A stretch of 42,343 nucleotides of DNA from a virus: IMG/VR virus record IMGVR_UViG_3300010371_000057, positions 1 through 42,343 of that record; one strand, given 5' to 3'. Every line of letters starts with the position of its first letter. The stretch's first letter is position 1. Below, piece by piece: positions 1 through 5,907 of the stretch. The notes beneath the pieces were generated by a model. The model was given only the letters and a program-made list of their open reading frames with translations. It made no database searches and was not told the DNA's origin. The position numbers and the translations under genes were made by a program.

Positions 1-123
1 CTCGTCGGTGGCCTCAAGCCGACAATTCACATGCACGATATATCGGTTGCCGGTGTAATGCCGCCATACGGTGTGGGTACGCGGGATCGGGAGGTCCGTG
101 GTTTTGTCGGCGGGGTCAGTCAT
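1..123 (-). CDS. Partial DUF1653-like protein (N-terminal 41 residues)
   Basis: The start ATG at 123 overlaps the stop of the upstream 34-residue ORF (ATGA), and the frame runs off the left edge, so only the first 41 codons are present. The segment VWRHYTGNRYIVHVNCRLEA resembles the RHYKGxxYxVxxxxxHSET core of DUF1653, a small domain common in phages and bacteria, of unknown function. The first residues (MTDP) are shared with neighbouring genes. The family match is by eye on a short fragment. Confidence 0.6.
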   Translation of the reverse strand, partial: MTDPADKTTDLPIPRTHTVWRHYTGNRYIVHVNCRLEATDE

Positions 124-224
124 GTTGCAAGCGTCTCCAGGAAATCCGCGGCATTCTGCATGGCAACGAGGCGGTCAGCGCGGCGCTCCTCGCCGGGCGT
201 CGCGGGCCGCGTTGGGTCAGTCAT
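120..224 (-). CDS. Very small phage ORF, 34 aa, unknown function
   Basis: The ATG at 224 sits 7 nt inside the end of the upstream gene, and the TGA at 120-122 overlaps the ATG of the next gene. It begins MTDPTRPATPGEERRADR and ends in a short acidic/hydrophobic helix (NAADFLETLAT). A longer in-frame start exists at 305 but would lie wholly inside the upstream gene. The coupled position is the main support; no family is recognised. Confidence 0.5.
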   Translation of the reverse strand: MTDPTRPATPGEERRADRLVAMQNAADFLETLAT

Positions 225-471
225 GCTCAAGTATCTCAATGCCGGGGGCCATGCTGCTGCTTCTCGGTATCCACCGCGCGTTTCCGCGATCGACGATGCG
301 CTCACAGGCTTCGTACTGCCTGTCCAGATCGGAAGGCGGGGAATGGCTTCTATACCTGTTCCGCAGCAGATAGCGACCGTCGTGCTCGCGTGCCTGCCGC
401 ATTATGTGCGCTTCCAGCTCGGCGTCGGTGCGCGCTTGGGCGGAGGCGCGGAGGGGTGGGGGGTCAGTCAC
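217..471 (-). CDS. Hypothetical phage protein, 84 aa
   Basis: I chose the GTG at 471 because it overlaps the stop of the upstream ORF (GTGA) and gives the MTDP-type N-terminus seen in the neighbours. An ATG at 477 would add two residues. The middle (residues about 20-62) is charged and probably helical, rich in Arg, Glu and Asp, with a motif like RYLLRNRYR. No domain is recognised. It ends inside the start of the 34-residue ORF, so the two are translationally coupled. Confidence 0.6.
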   Translation of the reverse strand: MTDPPPLRASAQARTDAELEAHIMRQAREHDGRYLLRNRYRSHSPPSDLDRQYEACERIVDRGNARWIPRSSSMAPGIEILEHD

Positions 472-596
472 GGCCATTGTCCGTTCCAAACCATTCGTAT
501 CAGTGCCGCCGCCGCGAGACCGAAGCAGAAGAGGGCCGCGCGGAGGCTCCATCTTTTCTTGGTGGCGTCGGCGGTCTTGTTGGCCCGGTCAGTCAT
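468..596 (-). CDS. Small single-pass membrane protein, 42 aa
   Basis: It starts at the ATG at 596, which overlaps the end of the upstream gene, and stops at 468. The N-terminus is polar and basic (MTDRANKTADATKKR), followed by a hydrophobic stretch of about 16 residues (LRAALFCFGLAAAALI) and a short tail, as expected for one membrane span with the N-terminus inside. A longer ORF reaches 671 but would overlap the upstream gene completely. Function unknown. Confidence 0.55.
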   Translation of the reverse strand: MTDRANKTADATKKRWSLRAALFCFGLAAAALIRMVWNGQWP

Positions 597-801
597 GTTG
601 CAAGCCCCTGGCCTCGCATTCTCTCCAATGCGTCGCCTTGGCAGTCGATAGATCGAGCTTCCATCCGGCATCTATGAGTAGCGCCGGCTCCTTTTGTTGC
701 CAGTAGGCGGTGACTTCCACCAGTATGCGCACCTCCGTCCCGTCGCGAGGCGCGTCATCAACAGGCCGCCAGTCATCGGTGACTTGAGGTTCACGCATCA
801 T
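589..801 (-). CDS. DUF551-like small phage protein, 70 aa
   Basis: Residues around 10-25 read DDWRPVDDAPRDGTEVRILV, close to the WxPIETAPKDGTxVLL signature of DUF551-like proteins that are frequent in phage accessory regions and have no known function. The run ATGATGCGTGA at the junction gives start codons at 801 and 798 overlapping the upstream stop; a further ATG lies at 810. The C-terminus overlaps the next ORF by 8 nt. Confidence 0.7.
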   Translation of the reverse strand: MMREPQVTDDWRPVDDAPRDGTEVRILVEVTAYWQQKEPALLIDAGWKLDLSTAKATHWRECEARGLQHD

Positions 802-1273
802 CTTCAACATCCTCTTGCGGCAGAAAGTGGCGCATCTCGTGCTCGGCCCGCGTAAGCAGCGTCAACCACCCGAGTTTCGTCAGGCGGTGCAGTCGGGCAC
901 CGCGCCCAAGATCGGGCCTCCTCACCCACTCGACCAAGCGAAGCGCCTTCAGCCTACAAGCCAGGTCTGACGGCCGCACGAAATGCAGACTCCCATCCGC
1001 ACCGATGCAGAAGTCCGCCAGTGCGAGCAGTTCCGCCACGTCCTCCCCGGTCAGCAGTGGCGCGATCCGCGACCGCTGCATCCCGAGATCGCCGCGGCGC
1101 AGCCCGGCCGGAAAACCAGCAGCGGTCCGATTGTCTCTCTGACTCACCTGCGACCCTCCAGCTTCAGCCGCGCGAATACACCCCTCCACATACGGCGTCA
1201 GGCACTCGCTCTGGAGCGCCCCGCGCAGGAGTGCGATTGCTTTCTTCATGGCTGTGGCGGTTTGGTCAGACAT
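791..1273 (-). CDS. Hypothetical phage protein with a possible C-terminal winged-helix segment, 160 aa
   Basis: The ATG at 1273 overlaps the previous stop in the string ATGTCTGA. The N-terminal third is helical. Residues about 88-150 (a CIGADGSLHFVRPSDLACRL region, then LRLVEWVRRPDL and HRLTKLGWLTLL) read like a compact helix-turn-helix/winged-helix fold, with TKLGW resembling the wing of MarR-like or phage replication-type domains. This is a visual suggestion only. It lies between small coupled genes leftward of the HTH regulator. Confidence 0.6.
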   Translation of the reverse strand: MSDQTATAMKKAIALLRGALQSECLTPYVEGCIRAAEAGGSQVSQRDNRTAAGFPAGLRRGDLGMQRSRIAPLLTGEDVAELLALADFCIGADGSLHFVRPSDLACRLKALRLVEWVRRPDLGRGARLHRLTKLGWLTLLTRAEHEMRHFLPQEDVEDDA

Positions 1274-1463
1274 GGGGGCGCCCCTGCATCATGGCAGCCT
1301 TCGTCTTCTTCAGAATGAGTGTGGCGAATTGCATCGCTTCATCCGGCGCGAAGGCTACATGATGGTCCAGCGCCGGGATGTAGACTACGACTTGTCCGTT
1401 AACGGCGCCTATTTCGACGTGGCCTGGGCCGCTGGTGATCTTTGTGGAGTCCGACTTGCTCAT
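1266..1463 (-). CDS. Hypothetical protein, 65 aa
   Basis: Starts at the ATG at 1463, which overlaps the stop of the HTH regulator (ATGA), so the two are co-translated. The central part (HVEIGAVNGQVVVYIPALD) alternates hydrophobic and polar residues like short beta strands, followed by a helix (PDEAMQFATLILKKTKAAM). No known family is recognised. As the gene directly after the regulator it may be part of the same control unit (inference). Confidence 0.6.
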   Translation of the reverse strand: MSKSDSTKITSGPGHVEIGAVNGQVVVYIPALDHHVAFAPDEAMQFATLILKKTKAAMMQGRPHV

Positions 1464-1672
1464 GGCTTCCTCCGATACGTCACCACGCGCACCAGCCCGA
1501 GCGCATCCAGAATTGCCTTCCCAGGCTCGCGGCGCCCGTTGAGCACGTCATCCACGTAGACGCTGCTGATACCAGTCGCCCGCGCCCATTGCCGGCGAGA
1601 TGCGGCTTTCCCGACCTCCCGAGCGAGCAGTTTCACCACGTCGTCTTTTTTCATCACCATGCCAGCGTTCAC
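1460..1672 (-). CDS. Small HTH transcriptional regulator (Cro/CI-like), up to 70 aa
   Basis: Residues about 24-58 (ASRRQWARATGISSVYVDDV then LNGRREPGKAILDALGL) have the spacing of an XRE/Cro-type helix-turn-helix: the first helix with WARATGIS, a recognition helix with SxxYVxDVL, and the typical NGRREPG loop. Start codons are available at 1672, 1660 and 1654; with the predicted promoter so close, 1660 or 1654 seems more likely than the leaderless 1672. It faces the rightward gene at 1735 across a 50-120 nt divergent control region, the usual place for a phage switch regulator. A related HTH protein lies at 41491-41727. Confidence 0.8.
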   Translation of the reverse strand: MNAGMVMKKDDVVKLLAREVGKAASRRQWARATGISSVYVDDVLNGRREPGKAILDALGLVRVVTYRRKP

Positions 1673-1674
1673 GC

Positions 1675-1703
1675 TTGCAGAACTGATAACACACTGCTAT
1701 ATG
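1675..1703 (+). promoter_or_regulatory. Candidate sigma70 promoter, rightward
   Basis: TTGCAG (1675-1680), a 17-nt spacer and TATATG (1698-1703) precede the rightward gene whose ATG is at 1735. Its elements interleave with those of the leftward promoter, so one bound regulator could affect both. Consensus inspection only. Confidence 0.5.
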
Positions 1704-1711
1704 GCGGTCAA
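1683..1711 (-). promoter_or_regulatory. Candidate sigma70 promoter, leftward
   Basis: On the minus strand TTGACC (1711-1706) is separated by exactly 17 nt from TATCAG (1688-1683). This lies immediately upstream of the HTH regulator and would drive the leftward small genes. It overlaps the rightward promoter. Consensus inspection only. Confidence 0.55.
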
Positions 1712-1734
1712 GCACGGAATGGATGGAGGCGGCG

Positions 1735-2313
1735 ATGGCCCCGGCACAGACGGAAACGCTCGATCTCAAGCCCTTCTGCGCTGAAGAAAAGTCCCGTCGG
1801 CAGAACATATCTGAGCCGTTCTCGCGAGCCGAATTTACCTACGCGACCAACGGCACGCTCATGGTACGCGTGCCGCGACGCGACGATGTGCCAGAACGAT
1901 CTAACGCGCCACATGCCGAACGTGTGTGGCCGAAGGAATGGCGTGACGATTTTCGTGCAGTTCGCTTCTCCCGTATCGCCAATGCCGAGCGCATCACCTG
2001 TGACGGCTGCGAAGGCAGATGCACCGAGCATGATTGCCCGGACTGCTCGCATGAATGCCCGACGTGCGGCGGGGAAGGCACGATTGAGATTGCATCGGCG
2101 GTCGAGCTGGGACACCGCGAGATAACCCCTCGCGCCGCGCGCTTATTACAACTTTTGCCGGAAATCAAGATATCGCTTCCCGCAACGGACGATGATAATT
2201 TACTGCAATTCCAATTCGTCGGCGGCCAAGGTATCCTTATGATGCTGAAGCGCAATCACGTGAGGGCGGTCCTCGGCAGCATCGAGGTTGCCGAACCTGC
2301 GACGACTGAGTAA
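1735..2313 (+). CDS. Phage protein with cysteine-rich (DnaJ-type) zinc-binding centre, 192 aa
   Basis: The ATG at 1735 has a GGAGG ribosome-binding site five bases upstream; an ATG at 1723 in frame lacks one. Residues 89-115 contain repeated CxxC pairs (C89, C92, C96, C101, C104, C108, C111), ending CPTCGGEG, like the zinc-binding repeats of DnaJ. The flanking N- and C-terminal parts look like beta-rich segments (FTYATNGTLMVRVP; NLLQFQFVGGQGILMMLK). It is the first gene of the rightward group after the divergent promoter. No specific function is recognised; a DNA- or protein-binding role would fit the zinc centre. Confidence 0.8.
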   Translation: MAPAQTETLDLKPFCAEEKSRRQNISEPFSRAEFTYATNGTLMVRVPRRDDVPERSNAPHAERVWPKEWRDDFRAVRFSRIANAERITCDGCEGRCTEHDCPDCSHECPTCGGEGTIEIASAVELGHREITPRAARLLQLLPEIKISLPATDDDNLLQFQFVGGQGILMMLKRNHVRAVLGSIEVAEPATTE

Positions 2314-2325
2314 CCACAAGCCCCA

Positions 2326-2475
2326 ATGCCCCCGCGCATCACAGAACCACAACTGCACGTCCTGCATCTCCTGATGCTGGACGACGACCCGGCGGACCCC
2401 GGCTGGGCGAAATTCACTCCGCCGCTCAATCCGCGCCGAGCTGCCCAGCCAGCCGGTTTTGTGCGGCGGGTTTGA
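2326..2475 (+). CDS. Small ORF, 49 aa
   Basis: ATG at 2326, 12 nt after the stop of the zinc-binding protein, stop TGA at 2473-2475. The N-terminus (MPPRITEPQLHVLHLLMLDD) looks like a small helix of the kind that starts winged-helix proteins, and the rest is proline- and arginine-rich. It fills the gap to the next gene and is on the same strand as its neighbours. No family recognised. Confidence 0.45.
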   Translation: MPPRITEPQLHVLHLLMLDDDPADPGWAKFTPPLNPRRAAQPAGFVRRV

Positions 2476-2499
2476 GTGATACTTACCTAGGTGAATACT

Positions 2500-2667
2500 A
2501 TGCCGCTCTTCCTTCTGATGCAGCTTGCGTCCCTTGTCGCGTATGGGGCGTTGACCGTCGCGGGTCTGTGTGGGGTTGATTGGCCTCGACCTGTATGGGC
2601 GTTCCTGGGATGGCTCGTGCCATTCGTGCTTCTGTCATTGGGCCACACGCTGGCCAAGAGTCCCTAG
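2500..2667 (+). CDS. Small membrane protein, 55 aa, two hydrophobic segments
   Basis: ATG at 2500, stop TAG at 2665. Residues 2-24 (LFLLMQLASLVAYGALTVAG) and 32-48 (VWAFLGWLVPFVLLSLG) are strongly hydrophobic and separated by a short polar loop with DWPRP, giving a two-span hairpin. It sits in the rightward group of small genes. A membrane role is likely; a specific function such as holin or exclusion protein cannot be assigned. Confidence 0.55.
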   Translation: MPLFLLMQLASLVAYGALTVAGLCGVDWPRPVWAFLGWLVPFVLLSLGHTLAKSP

Positions 2668-2681
2668 AACCGAGGCGCACA

Positions 2682-2909
2682 ATGAACCTCACCACCCGGC
2701 AGCGGGCCTTACTCGTGGAGATGAAGACCTACGCCCTGTCGGACGCGGGCGGGAAATACTACCGACTAGGCGGCCATGGCTGCGTCCCACTGCGGTATGA
2801 CTGCCGCACGCTGCCACGCTTGCACGACCTCGGCTTGGTATCGAGACGCGGCTTCGTGTGGGAAATCACGCATGACGGGCGGGCGGCTGTTTTCAAGGTC
2901 ACAGAGTAA
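2682..2909 (+). CDS. Small winged-helix-like protein, 75 aa
   Basis: The ATG at 2682 lies 14 nt after the preceding stop with GAGG upstream; an in-frame start at 2580 would lie inside the previous gene. MNLTTRQRALLVEMK, then TLPRLHDLGLVSRRGFVW and a final beta strand (TEEND-like DGRAAVFKV) read as a winged-helix fold in which LHDLGLV is the recognition region and RRGFVWEIT the wing. This pattern is common in phage regulatory proteins. Target unknown. Confidence 0.6.
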   Translation: MNLTTRQRALLVEMKTYALSDAGGKYYRLGGHGCVPLRYDCRTLPRLHDLGLVSRRGFVWEITHDGRAAVFKVTE

Positions 2910-2925
2910 CCCCGGAGGCCGCACG

Positions 2926-2988
2926 ATGCGCAAGATCACGCCAGAGCATCTGAAACGGCTCGTCGCGGCTTTGGCCGACAATTACTAA
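2926..2988 (+). CDS. Possible 20-aa peptide
   Basis: ATG at 2926 with GGAGG 10 nt upstream (2914-2918), stop TAA at 2986. The peptide MRKITPEHLKRLVAALADNY is a plausible amphipathic helix. The ribosome-binding site and its place in the row of small rightward genes are the only support. Confidence 0.35.
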   Translation: MRKITPEHLKRLVAALADNY

Positions 2989-3092
2989 GCCCCGAGGCGC
3001 CTAGCTGGGCCACCCATGCAGACAATCCCGCCATCTTCGATGCCGCTACATTCAGCCCAGGAAAGGCTCTAAGCCCATCGAACAGGGGAGCA

Positions 3093-3170
3093 ATGCGGCA
3101 GAAGCGGCCTTGGCGATACGCCCGTTCAATCAGGAGCAACCGCGCCTCTCCAGTAGGCGGACAGCGGTGA
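3093..3170 (+). CDS. Possible 25-aa basic peptide
   Basis: ATG at 3093 with AGGGGAG just upstream, stop TGA at 3168. The product would be very basic, with about eight Arg/Lys in 25 residues (MRQKRPWRYARSIRSNR). Only the ribosome-binding site and strand support it; it may be non-coding leader before the gene at 3239. Confidence 0.2.
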   Translation: MRQKRPWRYARSIRSNRASPVGGQR

Positions 3171-3190
3171 CGGGCCGGAGAGACGGCCAA

Positions 3191-3226
3191 CAAAAAACCC
3201 GGCCAGGGCCACGCCCCAGCCGGGTT
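3191..3226 (-). terminator. Rho-independent terminator of the leftward late transcript
   Basis: A perfect 8-bp inverted repeat (3196-3203 with 3219-3226) forms a G+C-rich hairpin with a 15-nt loop. On the minus strand it is followed at once by six T (complement of A at 3192-3197). It lies about 250 nt past the last leftward late gene (3474), so late transcripts would cross the 3239-3457 gene in antisense before ending. Confidence 0.85.
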
Positions 3227-3238
3227 GCAGGTGAACCA

Positions 3239-3457
3239 ATGATCAACCCGACGAGTCCGCCGAGCCATAACAATATCGGTCTCGCTTGCCTCTTTTTTGT
3301 GGCGACGGCGGCGGCTGTCCTCGTAGCGTTTAAGAGCGCGGAATATGCGGATGATCGTGGGTCGCCTTGGTGGTGGCTTCCATTCCTCTGTTCCCTCGGA
3401 CTAGCCTTCTGGTTCGCGTGCCATGCGATAGGAGCTACCTTAATGTTCGCGGATTAA
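3239..3457 (+). CDS. Small membrane protein, 72 aa, two spans
   Basis: ATG at 3239, stop TAA at 3455. After a polar N-terminus there are two hydrophobic segments, about residues 13-31 (LACLFFVATAAAVLVAF) and 44-70 (WWWLPFLCSLGLAFWFACHA), with a charged loop between (KSAEYADDRG). It is the last rightward gene and converges on the late operon end at 3474. Function unknown; a small envelope or exclusion protein is possible. Confidence 0.55.
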   Translation: MINPTSPPSHNNIGLACLFFVATAAAVLVAFKSAEYADDRGSPWWWLPFLCSLGLAFWFACHAIGATLMFAD

Positions 3458-3473
3458 GGCGCGCCGGACACCG

Positions 3474-3659
3474 CTACTTCGCCACCGGGCCGGCTTCATT
3501 CCACCGCATCACCGCGTCATCCCGATCCGCAGCCCGAGGCCCCTGCGCGTGGCAGGCGTCGCAGCGGACCCACCAGCTCTGGCCGATGACCGGGGCCACG
3601 TTGGTGCTCAGGCAGAACGGACAGGCGACGGGCTGGGGTGGCGATTCACGCGGGGGCAT
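3474..3659 (-). CDS. Lar-like zinc-ribbon protein (restriction-alleviation family), 61 aa
   Basis: From the ATG at 3659 the protein reads ACPFCLSTN (residues about 12-20), then WWVRCDACHAQGP and ends DDAVMRWNEAG. This is the CPFCGS...CxxCxAxGP...A...WN layout of the Lar restriction-alleviation family, small phage or prophage zinc-ribbon proteins; Lar of the Rac prophage lowers type I restriction. Longer upstream starts overlap the neighbour. It is the final leftward gene before the terminator. The anti-restriction function is inferred from the family; many members are untested. Confidence 0.75.
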   Translation of the reverse strand: MPPRESPPQPVACPFCLSTNVAPVIGQSWWVRCDACHAQGPRAADRDDAVMRWNEAGPVAK

Positions 3660-3843
3660 CACGATCTCCAAAGAACCGTTCGCGCACCAGGTCGATGACC
3701 TTCGTGCGGGTTTCCGGTGTGCCGTCCTCCGCGACGACCCCGCGTCGAGCGTCGACGTCCTGAGCAAGCGCGGCGACGAAGTAGCAGGCCGCCATCTCTG
3801 TGGGCGTCGGCGCGGGCCGGTTCTTTGTCGGCGCGGTCATCAC
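3646..3843 (-). CDS. Hypothetical phage protein, 65 aa
   Basis: A GTG at 3843 overlaps the upstream stop (GTGA) and is followed directly by an ATG at 3840; either may be used. After a proline/threonine-rich start comes a helix (MAACYFVAALAQDVDARRG), then a charged C-terminus (TRTKVIDLVRERFFG). It overlaps the Lar-like gene by 14 nt. No family recognised. Confidence 0.55.
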   Translation of the reverse strand: MMTAPTKNRPAPTPTEMAACYFVAALAQDVDARRGVVAEDGTPETRTKVIDLVRERFFGDRDAPA

Positions 3844-4037
3844 CCAGCCTGCTGCGCGGCTTGCAGCGCGGCATGCGCCTCATCCAGCGCCGCGTCGATC
3901 TGCGCCTGCTGTTCGGGCGTCGGCGGGTTGCCCGAGCCAGACAGCGCCATGACGGTGTTCACCGCGCCGATGATGGTCGGAGTCAGTTCGAGGCCAAGCT
4001 CCACGAGCTGGGCAACGACGGGCAGAATGGCGCCCAT
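3840..4037 (-). CDS. Hypothetical phage protein with hydrophobic N-terminus, 65 aa
   Basis: ATG at 4037. Residues 1-32 are largely hydrophobic (GAILPVVAQLVELGLELTPT), followed by a Gly/Pro linker and an alanine- and glutamine-rich helix (QQAQIDAALDEAHAALQAA). It follows lysis-type genes. The N-terminal part might associate with membrane, but charged residues make a true span uncertain. No function assigned. Confidence 0.55.
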   Translation of the reverse strand: MGAILPVVAQLVELGLELTPTIIGAVNTVMALSGSGNPPTPEQQAQIDAALDEAHAALQAAQQAG

Positions 4038-4040
4038 GGT

Positions 4041-4367
4041 TCAGTGCTCCTTTACGATGTCAGGAATAGCCGCCAGAAGAGCCGCCACAGCCGCCTTGGC
4101 CGCGCTGGCATCTGCGGCCAGCCCCGACCGTTCCGCCGCCTTCACGGCATCGTAGGCCGCGTTATCGACCCGCTTGATGGCGGCGATGACCGACGCCTCG
4201 GAACACACGGGCGCGGCCTTCGGGCACTGCGGCAGCCGGGCATACTTGGTCGCGAGGGCCTCGGCCCCGGTGAGCGACACGGCAATCTGATCCACCACAA
4301 TGATCGGCGGTTGGCCGGCACACCCGGCGAGCAGGCCGACGAGCGCGAGGATGGCGAGGCGGTTCAT
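4041..4367 (-). CDS. Predicted lipoprotein, 108 aa, in the lysis region
   Basis: The N-terminus MNRLAILALVGLLAGCAG is a textbook lipoprotein signal with lipobox LAGC (cysteine 16). The mature part is helical and alanine-rich with two further cysteines (LPQCPKAAPVCSEA), which may form a disulfide. The ATG at 4367 overlaps the stop of the holin-like gene (ATGA). Its place beside holin-like and spanin-like genes suggests a lysis or envelope role, but a superinfection-type lipoprotein is also possible. Confidence 0.7.
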   Translation of the reverse strand: MNRLAILALVGLLAGCAGQPPIIVVDQIAVSLTGAEALATKYARLPQCPKAAPVCSEASVIAAIKRVDNAAYDAVKAAERSGLAADASAAKAAVAALLAAIPDIVKEH

Positions 4368-4786
4368 GATATTGGTCCTTTCGGGGGAACAGGGACGGGA
4401 TCAAGCGGCAATGGCGATGGCGCGGGGCTGGCCGCCGTGGCGATGGACGCAAGACCGATCTGCGCTTCTATCTTGCCAGCGATCTTCTGCGGCGTGATGT
4501 CGGTGAATCGCGCTAGTTCCTGGGTGGCATTGTCCAACACGTATTGCACGCCAACGGCAAGATTGGACGGCACACCGGGGATGGTCACCGCCGGCCTCCA
4601 CTTACCGACTGCATCGGTCGATGCCTGCTGAATGACCCCAAGCGAGTTCTTGACCGCGTTTCCAATAGTGGCCGCAGCAGCTTGGTCCTTCATGTGCGAT
4701 TGCAGCCAAGCGAGAAACACCGTCCCAACGATGCTGAAAGCGCCACCAATCACCGCGACGATGACGCCGGTCAGATCAATAGTCAT
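4364..4786 (-). CDS. Holin-like membrane protein (LLH-type candidate), 140 aa
   Basis: A strong AAGGAGG lies 9 nt upstream of the ATG at 4786. Residues 5-27 form one hydrophobic span (GVIVAVIGGAFSIVGTVFLAW), followed by a long polar, helical cytoplasmic-type part and a proline-rich tail. One N-terminal span followed by a helical soluble domain of about 110 residues is the layout of LLH-type phage holins. Its neighbours on the promoter-proximal side are spanin-like. The assignment rests on topology and context. Confidence 0.5.
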   Translation of the reverse strand: MTIDLTGVIVAVIGGAFSIVGTVFLAWLQSHMKDQAAAATIGNAVKNSLGVIQQASTDAVGKWRPAVTIPGVPSNLAVGVQYVLDNATQELARFTDITPQKIAGKIEAQIGLASIATAASPAPSPLPLDPVPVPPKGPIS

Positions 4787-4811
4787 ACTGGATAGCCTCC
4801 TTGTTTAGTAG

Positions 4812-5036
4812 TCACGGCACCCCACCAGCCGCATCCCGCCAGCAGTCCCCGCGCGACCGCTCAGCCTCGCGCGCCAGTTCCAGCCGGATTGCGTACTGCC
4901 CGAGGGCATCAACCGATCGCACGCGCGGCAGCCCAGCCGGCACGGCTACGGACGCGGGGCATGCCGGCGCAGGCGGTGGCACGGCATCCGGCGTGCAGCC
5001 CGCCAGCGCCAGCGCAAGGGCGAGCGCGGCCCTCAA
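4812..5036 (-). CDS. Small lipoprotein, candidate outer-membrane spanin (Rz1-like), 74 aa
   Basis: Starts at a TTG at 5036 that overlaps the stop of the upstream gene (TTGA). The N-terminus is MRAALALALALAGCTPDAV, a lipoprotein signal with lipobox LAGC; the mature part opens with a proline-rich stretch (VPPPAPACPASVAVPAG), as in Rz1 proteins, and carries a second and third cysteine. The upstream coupled gene encodes a membrane-anchored coiled coil, giving an i-spanin/o-spanin pair layout. Confidence 0.6.
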   Translation of the reverse strand: MRAALALALALAGCTPDAVPPPAPACPASVAVPAGLPRVRSVDALGQYAIRLELAREAERSRGDCWRDAAGGVP

Positions 5037-5515
5037 TGCGGCTGCCTCACCGGAGCGCCCGTCGCGGCTTCCAGGCGGCCTAGGCGTGCCTCGAAAGCTG
5101 CGGCGGCGATCTCATCCCGCGTTACGCGGCCATCAACCCCATCCTCGCGCGCGGTCAGCCGCGTATCCAGCGTGCCGATTCGGACATCGCCGTCGGCGAT
5201 CCGCCGCTCGGCCTGTGCCAAGCGTGCAGCATAATCCGGAATCGCCGAGATTTTCGCGCCCAGGTCGGCCACCGCGATCTTTAGATCGTCAATCTTCCGG
5301 TTGGCATCGTCGGCCTTGTTGTTCGTTGACGTGATGTAGACGATCGCAAACACGGCGAACACCGCCGCTTGCATGATGTGCCCGGCATCAATCCTCGGCG
5401 TAAAGATCGGTTTCTGCACGGCATCACCTACGGGATTAACGCCACTGTCACGATCCGGGTCTGGTCGCATTTCGTCGGCACGTCCGGCACCCCTCCGATT
5501 TTTCGCGCCCGTCAC
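5033..5515 (-). CDS. Membrane-anchored coiled-coil protein, candidate inner-membrane spanin (Rz-like), 160 aa
   Basis: Starts at a GTG at 5515. A polar N-terminus of about 45 residues is followed by a span (IMQAAVFAVFAIVYITS, about residues 48-64) and then a long heptad-like region (residues 70-150: KIDDLKIAVADLGAKISAI, AQAERRIADGDVRIGTLDTR), as in i-spanins. The Rz1-like lipoprotein overlaps its 3' end. The unusually long N-terminal tail is not typical, and a later start is possible. Confidence 0.55.
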   Translation of the reverse strand: MTGAKNRRGAGRADEMRPDPDRDSGVNPVGDAVQKPIFTPRIDAGHIMQAAVFAVFAIVYITSTNNKADDANRKIDDLKIAVADLGAKISAIPDYAARLAQAERRIADGDVRIGTLDTRLTAREDGVDGRVTRDEIAAAAFEARLGRLEAATGAPVRQPH

Positions 5516-5522
5516 GTCGAAC

Positions 5523-5538
5523 TGTGACGAGCGTCACA
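5523..5538. promoter_or_regulatory. Perfect TGTGA-N6-TCACA palindrome (CRP/FNR-type operator shape)
   Basis: The 16-bp sequence TGTGACGAGCGTCACA is a 7-bp perfect inverted repeat around AG and matches exactly the TGTGA-N6-TCACA shape bound by CRP-family proteins. It lies in the short intergenic gap, 8 nt upstream of the GTG of the spanin-like gene. No -10/-35 pair is obvious nearby. Binding is inference; it might instead serve a phage repressor. Confidence 0.4.
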
Positions 5539-5610
5539 CGGCCCAGGGGCCGGGCGGTTCAGAGTGGGCTGTCATCTCGGGCGATCTCCTTCGCTCGGGT
5601 TGGGCGTAGG

Positions 5611-5640
5611 GCCGGCGTCCTGTTCGAGCAGGGCGCCGGC
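5611..5640. other. Strong 12-bp stem-loop between tail and lysis genes
   Basis: 5611-5622 pairs with 5629-5640 (11 Watson-Crick pairs and one G-T) around a 6-nt loop. No T-run follows on either strand, so it is not a standard Rho-independent terminator; it could be a processing or attenuation site between the 5647 gene and the lysis genes. A 13-codon ORF (5575 to 5534, minus) with AAGGAG upstream follows it. Confidence 0.5.
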
Positions 5641-5646
5641 TCGGGT

Positions 5647-5898
5647 TTAGGTGAGGCGCTTCCCGACGCGTCGTGCATGCCGGTTGCCATTGGCCGCCGC
5701 CACGACAGGCGGGGTCGGCGCCTCGGGTTCGGGCGCGGGACTGGCGGCGACCCGCTGCGACAGCGCCCAGTTGTCGTAAATCAGGTCGATCGCCGCAGCC
5801 ATCGCGGCGCCTTCGGCGTGCGTGCCGCCGTCGATGCCGAACTTTTTCCACCTCGCCAGATCGGCGAGGCGGACGGGGATGAAGGTCTCGGGTTCCAT
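5647..5898 (-). CDS. Hypothetical phage protein, 83 aa
   Basis: ATG at 5898, 9 nt below the stop of the glycine-rich gene at 5908. The first 50 residues look folded (PVRLADLARWKKFGIDGG, AAAIDLIYDNWALS); the C-terminus is a proline- and alanine-rich basic tail. No family recognised. It is the last gene before the stem-loop that separates the tail from the lysis cassette. Confidence 0.6.
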   Translation of the reverse strand: MEPETFIPVRLADLARWKKFGIDGGTHAEGAAMAAAIDLIYDNWALSQRVAASPAPEPEAPTPPVVAAANGNRHARRVGKRLT

Positions 5899-5907
5899 GC
5901 TGTTTCC

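Noticed and set aside
3016-3072. 18-codon plus-strand ORF
   Set aside because: No ribosome-binding site and no neighbour coupling; treated as leader sequence.
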